A stretch of DNA of 64,000 nucleotides, taken from assembly GCA_018398585.1 (NCBI GenBank), contig JAGTTD010000001.1, positions 33,864,438 to 33,928,437 of the forward strand, in the 5' to 3' direction. Below, in pieces: positions 1 through 10,428 of the stretch. The notes under the pieces were generated by a model. It was not told the origin of the DNA and made no database searches. It was given only the letters and a program-made list of their open reading frames with translations. The stretch is from Simmondsia chinensis. Lineage: Eukaryota > Streptophyta > Magnoliopsida > Caryophyllales > Simmondsiaceae. Numbering within the stretch: position 1 is the first letter of the stretch; each line of letters starts with the position of its first letter. The translations under genes and the position numbers were made by a program.

Positions 1-814
1 TTATCAGTTTATAAAGTCTAAGGCATACGATTTCACCTTAGTTGCATCAATACGCCTTTTCTATTCTCGATATTCAAGTTGTTAATGTGTGCTGATGGTT
101 GAAAATCGTAATTTACTAAATATTCTCTCTCGAGCAACATTTAGCATCCTCTTTAACATATTAACCAATCACTCTCGTGCATGAATTTAAATAAGAAAAG
201 AGTTTTTAAAGCTCTATGATTTTCTTTCTTGAAAACCACACAAATCGCGTTAATCTCTCTCAAGCATTCGCCCAATTTGTGGTGCTTATCACCTCAGCAA
301 TCATTATAAATCTCCTCTCAGACTTATTATAAATCATTATAGGCTTTAAATGGTTATCAAGCATTCAAAACTCATGAAGAACAATGATAAACACTTCAAC
401 AACACAATAACATAAACATTGAATACTTTGAATTAGAAATAAGAGTATGTTACAACTTAGGCTACATCATAGCCTTAGAATAACAAAATTAGTTTATGAT
501 AAACTTAATATAAAAAATTATTAACACAAAATTCATGAACTTAGGAAAGAAAAAGGGTAGAAAGAACTAAAAATATAAAATTACAAGCCAAACTTTCTTC
601 CGTCCTTTCCTTCCTTCTTTCTTCACCCGGTTTTCTTCTTCTTTTTCTACACTTTGTATGAGATTTTTTTTGAGTAAAGGATGATCCAAACACTCCAAAT
701 CACCCTCTATTTATAGTGTTAGAAGGGGAAATAAAATATGCAAAAAATTACTTCAAATTTGCTTCCCATTTGCTACATGGTGAGGCTGATGCTGAAGCTA
801 CTTTGTTCATCCCC
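1..814. other. AT-rich non-coding DNA, possible minus-strand promoter
   Basis: No reading frame of note on either strand. A TATAAATAG-like box reads on the minus strand at about 706-715. To its left the minus strand is purine-rich, as in the leader of an LTR or gene. The stretch could be part of an LTR cut off by the window edge, but no second copy is present to prove it. Confidence 0.4.
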
Positions 815-1540
815 CCAAAACCTGCCCAAAAGCATCATGCGCATGTTTTATAAGGTGTATACAATGAATTTGAGCTAAAATAATGCATAATATTGCACCC
901 AAAGTGAGGAAAATTTGTAAGTTGATAAAAAAAAATCTTTTTTTTTTTTTTTCTGTTGCTGCAAGTTGTGTTTTTCATCCATTTTTTTAATTTTTTCTGA
1001 AATTCCACCGCCCAAAACTTGTAAAAGATGAGTTATTACATGTTAAAATATGTTTGTAAAATGAATTTGGGTAAAAAGCATTGAGTTTTTGCTCCCAAAC
1101 TGCAAGTTGAAGCTGATTACACCACCACCTGCACCCAGATTCTGCAATGGCTGTTCTACTCGATTTATTTTAATTTTTTTATTGCTTTGCACCACCCAAA
1201 ATCAGCTTTAACATCAACTTGAACATGTTAATGAAGTATTCAAGAAGTTCTTTCATGTTATTTGTCCAGTTTGCCACCCAAAATTGCAAGTTGAAATGGA
1301 TTGGTTGAGCTTGGTTCATTTTCTCTATTCTTGTTGTTCTTTGCTGATTTTCTTCAAATTTTTGAGCTTAGAACCACCTAAATTCAGAGTTTACATCAAC
1401 TTTGACATGTTAAAGCATTTTTTAATTAATCCTTGCACTTGATTTGTGCATTTTGTTGCCCATTTTTGCAAGTTGAATTGTATTGTGCATGAACTTGTTG
1501 TGTTCTTGCTTTAGCCATGTCAATTATTATGTTTTGCCCA
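815..1540. repeat. Degenerate ~182 bp tandem repeat, about 4 units
   Basis: Two landmarks recur in alternation. A CACCCAAAA...GCAAGTTGA landmark lies near 894, 1091, 1273 and 1456. A CCACC(C/T)AAA...ACATGTTAA landmark lies near 1009, 1188 and 1370. Spacing is about 180-197 bp. The units are strongly diverged. Nothing coding is present. The family is not recognised. Confidence 0.6.
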
Positions 1541-1749
1541 TTTTTTGCTTTTTTTTGGTGTATCTTGCTTTTACTTGTTGATTTTAATGGTAAAACTTAG
1601 CAAGATTTAGCATAAAACGAGTGTTTTTGCAAGAAAATGGCAATATGAGCGAAAAAGAGCAAAATCGAGAAAAAGCGATAAAAATTTGATGTAAAATATT
1701 TAAAAATATATTAAAATAATATAAAAAATTATATACTAATTTAGACTTA

Positions 1750-4450
1750 TTAGGGTGCTTGCTATGCTTTGTTTGGTCTGAGACAGGGGATGTCTTCCTT
1801 GCGTTCTTCTCCTTGTTTTAGTTATATTTGATCAAGCTTTGGTTCATTTTTGGTCAAGCTTTGGTTGTTTGTCCAATTTCCTCGATTGGTTTGTTTGATT
1901 GGATATCTTAGGTTGCTTGCAACCTTGATTTTGATTTGTATTGTGGCCCTTGTTCTTTTGTGGCTCTTATTTTCTTCCTTGCTACTTGCTTGTACTCTCC
2001 TTGGACTTTTGGTTGTTACTTGGTCGTGGATTGGGGTCACTATTGGTGGTGGTTGTGGTTGACTCCTTTGGTAGTGTTCGTGTGGTGTTGGGGTGGAATG
2101 GGTTGTGGTGTTGCGGTTTGCTTGGTTGGGGTTGTGGTTGTTTGGGTGGTGGCCGGTGGTGGGTGTTGATGGTTATTGGAGTATGGGTGGTCTTGGGGGT
2201 GGATTTGAGGGTTGTTGGGTGAGCTATTGGCCTGCACAATGGTGGCTTAGGTGGCTGTGAGTGGTGGCGGTGGTTTCTTGATTAAGGTGGTGATGGGTTC
2301 TTGGTTGGTTGGGTGGTTAGTTTAGGTTTGTTAGGAGGTTTGGGAAGTGTGCAACTTGTTTTAGGATTGCTAGAAGATATTTTTCTTCTTGTTCCCTCTC
2401 TCTTTCTGTAGTTTTGGGCTCAGTTTTCATGGCTACAGATCGTTCAAATTCAGATGAGGAGTTGTTCCCATAATACTTGATTAATGATTTTTGGGATGAG
2501 AACACGGGAGAGTCATTTGATTCATGTAATGATCATTTTTATTCCCCCTCAATAGGCAATCTCTATTATGTCCCTCGAAAAGATAATGGTACTATTGTAA
2601 CATCCATCTCTTAAGACGATGTCGCCGCGAGATTTGCAAAATGGAGCCATTGCCTCACAGCTTGGTTCATGGTGGACAGGTTGCGCTTTCTTCTTGCACG
2701 GCTTTTGCCAACTCTGTTTGGGGCTCGATGGGCCTTGAGTGCGTTACACCCTTTAAGAAGGGTTATTTCTTTCGATTTTTTCTTTCGATGATGCCGATAG
2801 GGGGGTCCTTGGCATTTCAAGGGCCGTTATCTATCCCTTCGTCATTGGTTCCTTGAGGACCTTACATCTCGGGCTGAGCCTTCTCGACTCCCAATTTGAA
2901 TTCACATTTACGGGTTACATGTGACTTTATGCACGGATAAGGCCCTTAGCTTTATTGCTAGCGGGGTGGGGAAACCCCTATACATGGATCAATTGACCTT
3001 CAAGGCCCTTTTACTTAATATGCTCCAGCCAACATGGAAATTGATGCTCGAGAATTCCCTCCTTGTAGTTTGGAGGTTCATTTTGATGGTCTTCGCATCC
3101 CAATATCTATCAAGTGTGAAAGGTTGCCCCAAATTTGCAAAAAATGCATGGTTTTTGGTCATTCTTGCCCTGATTCCGGCCCTGCTCCTCATTTGGATAT
3201 TATTACGGGGACTAAGAACCACTGGCATAGCCGGCGGCGCAAAGGGCTGGAGGTGGTAGCCATACAGTGGATGATGACGGCAATGGGCTAGGGGTAGATG
3301 TTGTTGGGCCTATTGGGATGAGTCATACTCATAGCCCACATGTTGGGCTGACTCCCTTATTCACTGTGCCCCCTAGTCATGGGCTAACATTGGCTACTGA
3401 TGAGGGGTTAGAAAGTGTTGGGAGTTCTACATTTGCTGGGCCTCATCTTCATGCTACCAAGACTCCTATTCATGTTGTTGGGCTATCTACAAATGCTGGG
3501 GAGGCTTTGTTCCTTGCTGAGCCTGTAGGCCACAGGCAAGTCAGGGCCCAACATCACTTGGATGCTTGGCCCATGTCCCTTTCCTTCGCTGGGGGAGCGA
3601 TGGCCCCGGCTCCCTTAGACCCGAGAGGCGCTTGGAATCCTGGGTCCATCCCATTAGTTGGGGGCGCATTGCCACTCGGGTCAGATCCTAGGACTGAGGG
3701 ATCACGGCCCCCAGTCCAGGGTCTTCCTCCCTCTGTGCAGGTTTCTCCCTCTACACCTCGGATTGATGCTGCCTCCGCTCTGGGATCGGCTAGGGGTCAT
3801 TTGGATCCTTTGGGTCTTTCTGCTTTTCACATTTCTACTGATTCCTCCCGGGCTAGGTTGGGATCCTTTGCTTTCCCTACCATGACTCCTATGGGCCAAA
3901 TTCCTCCTCCTAGGACTAATGAGCCTTTACATTGTACTCTGAATCCCGAGGCTAGCTCTTTGAGTATTGCTCCGATGGGTCGAACTTCTGATCAGGATAG
4001 CTCGGCGACCACATCCTTGACTTCGATTGCTTGCTCCTAGTCCATTTCTCATGCTGCTTCTGTTGGTATTGTTGATCTAGGATGGACTACTGCTACTTCT
4101 TCCTTTCACCGTTCGTGCTTTGCTGAGCGTCAGATGACTTGGGAAGCTCCCAAAGCTACTGCTACTGCAGCGGGATGATTTTCCCATTTTCTTTCTTTTT
4201 CTTTTTTTTTTTTTCTATTTTGTTCTTTGTTTATTTTATTCTTTGTAGGAGTTAGTTTGACATATCTTTCTTCCTCTGTTTGTCTTGGCTCTTTCTGCCT
4301 TTCTTTTTGTGTTTTCGCTTTGTTTTAGTTTTCTTTGTTGCTTTGCTTGGTCCAGTCTGACTTGTAGGCTTTTGACTTGCGATGAGGTATGCCCTTTTTT
4401 TGGTTGTAAAAAAAATCAATGACGTACTAATACAAAAAGTGCACGTATAG
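1750..4450 (+). mobile_element. L1-type LINE relic carrying ORF1 only
   Basis: A G/T-rich leader (about 1800-2429) resembles plant LINE 5' UTRs. It is followed by an ORF1 pseudogene (2430-4179), then a T-rich 3' segment (4180-4400) ending in a short A-rich tail near 4408-4440. No endonuclease or reverse transcriptase sequence follows ORF1: the 3' UTR-like stretch begins directly after its stop. It is either an internally deleted LINE or a 'half-LINE'. No clear target-site duplication was found. Confidence 0.65.
2430..4179 (+). pseudogene. LINE ORF1 (DUF4283 plus zf-CCHC_4) pseudogene
   Basis: ORF1 proteins of plant L1-type LINEs bind RNA and package the element transcript. The likely start is the ATG at 2430 (product begins MATDRSNSDEE). 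DUF4283 is spread over two or three frames from about 2610 to 3010: a segment around FKKGYFFRFF, then GPWHFKGRYLSLRHW, then TDKALSFIASGVGKPLYMD. The zinc knuckle follows near 3130-3170 in another frame (CKKCMVFGHSC context, zf-CCHC_4 type). The Pro/Ser/Gly-rich C-terminal tail occupies 3267-4040 and ends near 4179 after further stops. Frame changes and in-frame stops (for example near 2613 and 2896) show that it is dead. The family call is firm, the exact ends less so. Confidence 0.85.
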
Positions 4451-4479
4451 ATTAGGACTATCACAAAGCCCGTTATTTA

Positions 4480-5632
4480 TAGAAAAACTAATAACGACTA
4501 CCCCCTAATTCTGCGGTATTTTCTCCCCCGTTGGGCCACTAAGCTCTTTTTTGCGTGTTAATGATCAATGAACGTGTCCATGATTTAGTTTTGTAGGGAA
4601 TCCTTAGAGCCCAAGTCTGAATTTCTAGCTAAAGGCCCCTCTGGAAGCCCCACATTCTCTTAGATTAGGCTTAGTTCCCAAGTATCTGAAATTGCGATTC
4701 AAGTAACTGTCTTGAGCTTAGAAACCACCTATCTTACTGCCTTCTTGGTCGTCCCTTAAGCTAAAACCCCCTGTACCCTTAAACCATCTCAAACCTTGAG
4801 GGGTTGATGCCCTGATCATGATGATAGTCTTCTTAGGACACTGGGCTTGAAATGCGGTTACTTTAGCACCAAAAGACCCAATTATTCTCGAGAAGGACCC
4901 CACATGTTATGAACATGGAACTTTTCTCAAAATGGCGTCGTCCCAACTCTCTTGAATTTAGGGTGTAAATAGTTAGCTCCTAGAAGCGCTAAGTTTAACG
5001 TCTTCATCTAGATGCGGCATAGAGCTATTAGCCATAAAAAATATGAGGCGATGGCCTCGAAGTGAAAAATGTAAAGCTCCTCAGGATGGTCCCCTAACCC
5101 AATAGTGTTCTTAGTCTAGTGCTCATTAAAGATGAGAACTAGGCCAAAATTTGGGTCTATAATTTCTTTTCTATCAATGCTTAGGTGACGACTTATTAAT
5201 TAAAGCACAATTATCAACACAGACAGAAACATTACTCCAATCATCATATTTAATGGAATCGGGTGCACTTAACTCTACCAAAGGGTAAATATAATCAACC
5301 TTGTAACACTCTAACTCGTTCTCAGTCTCAGGGTGGGAAGCAATATTCGGGACATTCAATTTGCCATTTAGGTTTCCATAAGAAGCCTCTAACACTCCCA
5401 TCCTACAATGAATCATAACATCAATCATTGCTAGGAATGGTTAACCTATAATGATATGAGCGGTGTTCTTCCTCTTTGGAATAAGGTCCATATCTAAGAC
5501 AATAAAATTGATCAGGGAGAAAAACTTGTCAACCTTAACAAGCACATCCTCTAACACCCCACGAAATATACGCTCTTTCCTATCAACCAACCGAAGTGTA
5601 ACCCTAGTTGGCTTAAGGTTGTGTCAATGTTA
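4480..5632 (-). pseudogene. Athila-type fragment: end of aspartic protease and 3' internal region, inverted
   Basis: Read on the minus strand, 5632 to about 5170 encodes the second half of a Ty3/gypsy aspartic protease. It has the KPTRVTLRLVDR stretch, then RGVLEDVLVKVDKF, then PFLAMIDVMIHCRMGV. It is collinear with 28700-29000 of the Athila-type element at 22-32 kb. The minus strand continues with a conserved AGAACACTATTGGGTTAGG stretch and an untranslated tail that also matches 29140-29290 of that copy. No reverse transcriptase or integrase lies between protease and tail. The missing first half of the protease lies just to the right but on the opposite strand. Confidence 0.8.
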
Positions 5633-5639
5633 GGAGAGG

Positions 5640-6098
5640 CAAACCATTGGGTAGTTGAGGTTGAGGTTGAAAAGGAGGTGGCTTCCCCTCCCACTGTTGA
5701 TGGAGATGGATCATGAGATAGGGTTTATGAACCCGCTATTCTTTTCCCTTTAGCCCTTTTAAGACCAAAGGAAAAGGACAACCCAAAGAGAACTAAGCTC
5801 ATAGACTTGTTTAAGGACGTGGAAATCAACTTGCCATTGATTGATACCATTAAACACATTCCTATTATGCTAAGTTCATTAAGGACCCCTGCGTTAAGAA
5901 GAAGCGCGCATAGATGCACACTCCAAAGAAGATCTAACTCACTGAAAAAGTTAGTAGTATTTTGGCATCAGGCACCCTTCCCAAGTTTAGAGATCCTAGG
6001 GCCTTCACGATACCATGTTTCATCAGGCAGAGTTACTCCAGTCGAGCCCTTTTCGATCTAGGAGCAAGTATAAATCTCATAGGGTTAGAATTATTTGA
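5640..6098 (+). pseudogene. Athila-type fragment: gag end and first half of aspartic protease
   Basis: The plus strand encodes a segment matching 28240-28700 of the Athila-type copy further right: the INLPLIDTIKHIP block, then a KVSSILASGTLPKF stretch and the active-site region LFDLGASINL (the D-L-G-A form common in plant Ty3 proteases). Several frame changes and stops break it. It ends near 6098 at a GACCTT where its continuation is instead found at 5632 on the opposite strand. Confidence 0.8.
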
Positions 6099-6416
6099 CC
6101 TTGCCGGGTTTGCGAATGGTTGGGAATAATAGGTAGTTATAGATATAGAATTTTTTTGTAACATAGATTAATTATCATTTTATAAATATATATTTTGTAT
6201 AATGTATATGGTTATAGCTAAAAAATAGAAGTGGTGGACATTTAATTGGTGAAGTAATTTTTTTAATGTTTATGAAATTCATATGATTTTTAAAATTTAG
6301 GATTGTGGATTTCAAGACTTGTGAGGGGTGGAGGAAGTTAGGATTAATTGATCAGATAGATAAGACATGAGTATAGAGCACTAGAGCTATTATGTTTTGA
6401 AATTGAGAGTCTCCCC

Positions 6417-6449
<33 letters not shown>

Positions 6450-6749
6450 TGTGGGTGTCATAATGTTTCGAAAGGAAATCCTCTTTGCCTAATTTATTAA
6501 TTATTGATGACATTGCATATTTAATTATTATGGCCTTTCAAATTGATGGGTTCTTGACTTGATCTTTGAAAATTTTATTTGCCCAAGGCAGAGTTGTTAT
6601 GTTCAATGAATTGGGTGATTACTTCTTTGAAATTTCTAAAAGTATGGAAGATATTGTTTTCGATTTTTTTATTGATTTCTTCTTGACCTAAAAAATAAAG
6701 TACTAAATTATGACTGCATTGTAAAAAAGATTGTAATTATTCATCATAT
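6099..6749. other. AT-rich spacer, no gene seen
   Basis: No protein similarity was recognised. The stretch contains the long poly-C run listed separately. Part of it may belong to the decayed copia element that becomes recognisable from about 6750. Confidence 0.5.
6418..6447 (+). repeat. Homopolymer run of 30 C
   Basis: An uninterrupted run of 30 cytosines, preceded by CTCCCCT. Runs this long are rare in AT-rich plant DNA. The opposite strand is poly-G and could form a quadruplex. The assembled length is unreliable for a homopolymer. Confidence 0.95.
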
Positions 6750-7021
6750 ATGATGACTGCATTGAAATGAATATGATAAATGCATACATAGCAAGCTTGA
6801 TAATGATGATGGAGTCATTATCTATCTGTATTCCAATGACAAATGGATATATAGTACAAATATGAAACAAGCTGAGAAAACTAAGTAATTTCTCTCAAAT
6901 AACTCTACAATGAAAGATAAAAGTGCTCAAAACTTTTAATTACCCTGAATGTGCTCTTGTATTGACTCCGATGTATCCAAGCATAAAGCTTACACCAAAT
7001 GAAGGTGCTCTAGCAGCACAA
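6750..7021 (+). pseudogene. Ty1/copia reverse transcriptase relic, part 1
   Basis: Decayed copia RT. The frame shows CIHSKLDNDDGVIIYLYSND, matching the family block that normally ends in YVDD (here YSND), followed by a STNM...FLSNN...MKDKS block. It is interrupted at 7021 by the insertion of element 1 and resumes at 15703 with the downstream RT/RNase H blocks. Stops and substitutions show that it is dead. Confidence 0.75.
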
Positions 7022-7424
7022 TGTTGTGATTTCCTTGATTTGGTTACTTTTGAGTCATGTAATGGTTGTATAGTTCGAATAATGCGTTTGATGTAATGAT
7101 TCAAATGTGAGTTAGTGAGTCTTTCGGCGCCAAAGTTGGTTAGTGGGTCAAACAAGGTCAAATGTGGAGGCTAGCTGATTTTTGGCAGTAAAAGTTGGTA
7201 TGACTTGGTTAGGAGCTTAGTGTTCATTCAATGTATCAAGATCTATTATAAATAGATCTAAATCATGTAATATCTTCATTCAATCAATAAAATTCTGATT
7301 TTCTTTTGGATAATCTCTCTCTAACTCTCATCTCCGTCTCTAATTCTCATTTAATTCAATTCTCTTCTCATCTTACCTCTCTTCCACAAGGTTAGCTCTC
7401 AATCATTTGGATTGGAAGCTAACA
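7022..7424 (+). repeat. 5' LTR of element 1
   Basis: TG...CA ends, 403 bp. It contains a TATAAATA box at 7247-7254 and an AATAAA signal at 7286-7291. It pairs with the split 3' LTR. The left flank CACAA is the target duplication. Confidence 0.93.
7247..7254 (+). promoter_or_regulatory. TATA box in element 1 LTR
   Basis: TATAAATA in the LTR, with the matching box CATAAATAGA near 15520 in the 3' LTR. It is the likely start region of the retrotransposon transcript. Confidence 0.6.
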
Positions 7425-7426
7425 AT

Positions 7427-7438
7427 TCGTATCAGAGC
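7427..7438 (+). promoter_or_regulatory. Primer binding site, initiator Met-tRNA
   Basis: TCGTATCAGAGC lies two bases after the LTR end, differing from the usual plant iMet site TGGTATCAGAGC at one base. Reverse transcription of element 1 would have been primed here. Confidence 0.85.
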
Positions 7439-7504
7439 CTGATCAAGCACAATTTTGAATTTGATAGGGGCTGATGAAAATTCCTTTCTCACTCATAATA
7501 ATTG

Positions 7505-7763
7505 TTAGGCATTTCAATGGACTATGCAAGAGCATCCGCTCACCTTTGATTTCAGAGTTCTTCCCTTGGGTGGATGTGACATGGTGCTCGGTGTTGATTG
7601 GATGAGGTCCTTTAATCCAGTGATATTCGACTTTGAAAAGCAGACTGTTTCTTTTGAAGTTCGTGGAACTAAAGTCACATTGCAAGGCATGGCTGATCAT
7701 GCTCAACTACAATTGATCAAAGGCAAAAGCTTACGAGGAGGATTTGAGAAGAGTGCCATTTAG
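7505..7763 (+). pseudogene. Chromovirus aspartic protease, C-terminal part
   Basis: The frame encodes the end of a Ty3/gypsy protease: FRVLPLGGCDMVLGVDWM, then the FNPVIFDF block. The N-terminal half with the catalytic D-(S/T)-G is absent, and gag is absent too: only about 65 bp separate the primer site from this point. The reading frame continues into the RT through a TAG at 7761. The polyprotein was thus cut down by a deletion that took gag and the start of the protease. Confidence 0.85.
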
Positions 7764-8735
7764 TGGATTGGACAATTGTTTGCTGTCTCTCCTACAGAGT
7801 TGGGATCTATTACTCAGCCTAAAGTGCGATCCTTGATTGAGGAATTTTAAGATATCTTTGAGCAGCCAAAGGCTCTACCTCATCAGAGAAGTATTGATCA
7901 AGCTATTCCTCTTAAGGCTTATTCAGATCAAGTGAAGATGAGGCCTTATCGGTATCCTCATGCTCAGAAGACAGAGATTGAGAACCAAGTGGATGAATTG
8001 CTCAAGACGTGTTTCATCAGGCCTAGTCACAGTCCGTTTACCTCTCCTGTTATTCTGGTTAAGAAGAAGGATGAAACAGTAAGGATGTGCATCGATTACC
8101 GATAGCCTAATTTTTTAACAATGAAAGATAAGTTCCATATTCCTGTCATAGACGAATTACTTGATGAGTTATATGGAGTAAAGTTTTTCACTAAACTTGA
8201 TTTGAGGTAGGGATACCATCAAATCAGAGTTCTTGAGCCGAACATATATAAGACTGCTTTTTAGACTCATCATGGACACTTGGAGTTTGTGGTTATGCCA
8301 TTCGGCCTTACCAATGCTCTTGCTACTTTTCAAGCCACTATGAATGAAATTTTTAAGCCCTTTCTGAGGAGAACAGTGCTGGTCTTCTTTGATGATATTT
8401 AAATATACAGTTCTTCTTTTGTGGATCATCTCAGGTATCTCTGGGAAGTGTTTACAGTAATGCGCAGCCATAAGTTGTTTGCAAAGTTGGCCAAATGTTC
8501 TTTTGCACAAACTCGGCTAGAATATTTAGGCTATGTAATCTCATTTGAAGGAGTTTCAACCGATCCTTCTAAAGTTCAAGCGATGCAAGATTGGTCTAGT
8601 CCAGAGTCTTTGAAACAGTTGAGGGGTTTCTTAGGACTGACCGGCTACTATAGGAAGTTCATTGCGGGATATGGATCTATTGCAAAGCCTTTGACTGAAC
8701 TTCTCAAAAAAACATGCATTTAAGTGGTCAGATCA
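7764..8735 (+). pseudogene. Chromovirus reverse transcriptase
   Basis: A single frame carries most RT blocks: the SPVILVKKKD region, MCIDYR, KLDLR-stop-[20 protein letters not shown] (the catalytic Y/F-x-DD box) and [15 protein letters not shown] (the connection to RNase H). Internal stops occur near 7848, 8103, 8208, 8262 and 8400. Most sit where relatives have Gln and can be explained by CAG or CAA changing to TAG or TAA. The frame shifts near 8715, just after KPLTELLKK. The enzyme is inactive but the length is close to normal for the family. Confidence 0.92.
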
Positions 8736-9052
8736 AGCACAATCATCTTTTAAAGCTCTCGAGGTAGCTATGTGCACATCTCCATTCTAGCAATGCCTAA
8801 TTTTGCTGAGGAGTTCATTCTTGAGACAGATGCTAGTGGTACAGGCATTGGAGTGGTCCTTTCTCAAAAGGGAAGACCGATTGCCTATTTTAGCCAAGCT
8901 CTCAGCCCAAAATATCAAGCAATGCCTACTTACGAAAAGGAATACTCTGCGATTCATTTAGCTGTTGAGAATGGAGGCATTACTTAGATGGGCACAGGTT
9001 CATTATCAGGACAAACCATCAGAGTCTCAAGCACCTTTTGGAATAGAAGATT
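8736..9052 (+). pseudogene. Chromovirus RNase H
   Basis: Directly follows the RT after a frameshift. It shows the RNase H catalytic block FILETDASGTGIGVVLSQ and the downstream block PTYEKEYSAIHLAVE. It breaks again near 8985, with the HFIIRTNH-type tail seen in another frame up to about 9050. Confidence 0.9.
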
Positions 9053-9991
9053 ATGACAAGAATCCAAAAGAAGGGGCTAATGGAAATATTGGGTCTCGAT
9101 TATGCTATTGAGTATCACAGGGGAAAAGAAAATCTGGCAGCTGATGCACTTCCACGAAAATTTGAAGATTGTGAGCAGAGTTCTTATTATGCAGTATCCA
9201 TTGTCTTCCCATCATGGATGGAAGAAGTTCAAAAGTCCTATGAAGATGATTCCTTTCCTCAAGAATGCATTATTGCTGGCAGTGTGAAGGATTCAGGAAG
9301 TAATGATGCTAATGCAGAGACCTTAGTCCAAAAAGGCATCATCCGGTTGAAGAACAGGCTGTATATCGATTCTTGTACATATCTGAGAGATCAAATTGTC
9401 AGTGCTTCACACGATTCAGCATGGGGAGGTCACTCAGGAATCAAAGGAGCATATCAGAGGGTCAAGGCACATTTCAGTTGGCCCGCTATGAAGAAGACAA
9501 TTTCTGATTTGGTGAGAGCTTGCGAAGTCTGTCAACAAACTAAATTGGGAGATCATTGTTACTAAGGTCTTCTATAGCCACTTCCTATACCTGAGGGTGC
9601 TTGGATTAGCATAAGGATGGATTTTATTGAAGGATTGCTGAATTCAGATGGCAAGGAAGTGATTTGGGTTGTTGTTGATTGCTTCACCAACTATAGTGAC
9701 TTCATCCCCTTAATTCAACCTGTTACTGCAGTAAAGTTGGCCAAAAGCTTCCTTGATAACATATACAAAAAGCGGGTAGACAAGAATTATGAAGTTGGTG
9801 ACTTGGTCTACCTTAAATTACAGCCTTATAGACAGTCCTCTTTGGCTGTCAAAAGAAATGTCAAGCTAAGTGCTCATTTCTTTGGCCCATACAAAATATT
9901 GGAAAAGAATGGCAAAGTGGAGTATAGACTTGACTTACCTCCTAACTCGTACATTCACCAAGTGTTTCATGTGTCTTTACTCAAAAAGTAG
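9053..9991 (+). pseudogene. Chromovirus integrase with core deleted
   Basis: The frame 9053-9565 holds the RNase H/integrase spacer and the HHCC zinc domain: a histidine pair in HDSAWGGH and the cysteine pair in CEVCQQTK. The frame 9617-9991 starts the catalytic core with the first Asp (VVVDCFTNYSDF). After DNIYK it jumps straight to KRVDKNYEVGDLVYLKL, which normally lies after the core. The second Asp and the Glu of the DDE triad, by family comparison more than 200 residues, are gone, yet the frame is kept. The GPYKILEK...VFHVSLLKK block closes the C-terminal domain. Confidence 0.9.
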
Positions 9992-10228
9992 GTGAAGAAA
10001 TAAGTTAAAAGTTCAAAGAAGGCACCTGAAGTTGGATCAAATTGCTTGCTGCTGCTGCAACCTGTTGCTGTTAAGGCCACCCGAGAGCTGGATGTTGCAG
10101 ACAGTGTTGTTCATGAAGAGCTTGTACAATGGCAGAACCTTGACAAGGGCTTTGCCACATGGGAGGAACTTGCATTTTTGAAGAGTTAATTTCCCAATCT
10201 TTTTCTCCTTGAGGACAAGGAGCTCTTC
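9992..10228 (+). pseudogene. Chromodomain remnant and 3' end of pol
   Basis: After the integrase stop the same region encodes a chromodomain-like tail (LVQWQNL...ATWEEL), the hallmark of plant chromoviruses, which use it to target chromatin. A stop at 10186 is followed by a LEDK-type coding end that overlaps the nucleotide box CTTGAGGACAAG at 10208-10219. The same box is kept in elements B and C. Confidence 0.8.
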
Positions 10229-10241
10229 AAGAGAAGGGGAA
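10229..10241 (+). promoter_or_regulatory. Polypurine tract of element 1
   Basis: AAGAGAAGGGGAA abuts the TG of the 3' LTR. It would prime plus-strand synthesis. Confidence 0.85.
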
Positions 10242-10428
10242 TGTTGTGATTTCTTTGATTTGGTTGCTTTTGAGTAATGTAATGGTTGTATAGTTCTAAT
10301 AATGTGTCTGATGTAATGATTCAAATGTGAGTTAGTGAGTCTTTAGGCGCCAAAGTTGGTTAGTGGGTCAAACAAGGTCAAATGTGGCGGCTAGCTGATT
10401 TTTGGCGGTAAAAGCTGGTATGCGTCGG
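10242..10428 (+). repeat. 3' LTR of element 1, left part
   Basis: Matches 7022 onward of the 5' LTR. It is cut after GTCGG by element B and continues at 15487. Confidence 0.93.

Noticed and set aside
1822..2239. Overlapping open frames on both strands
   Set aside because: They come from the G/T-rich LINE leader, which has few stops by composition. No family resemblance, and both strands are open at once.
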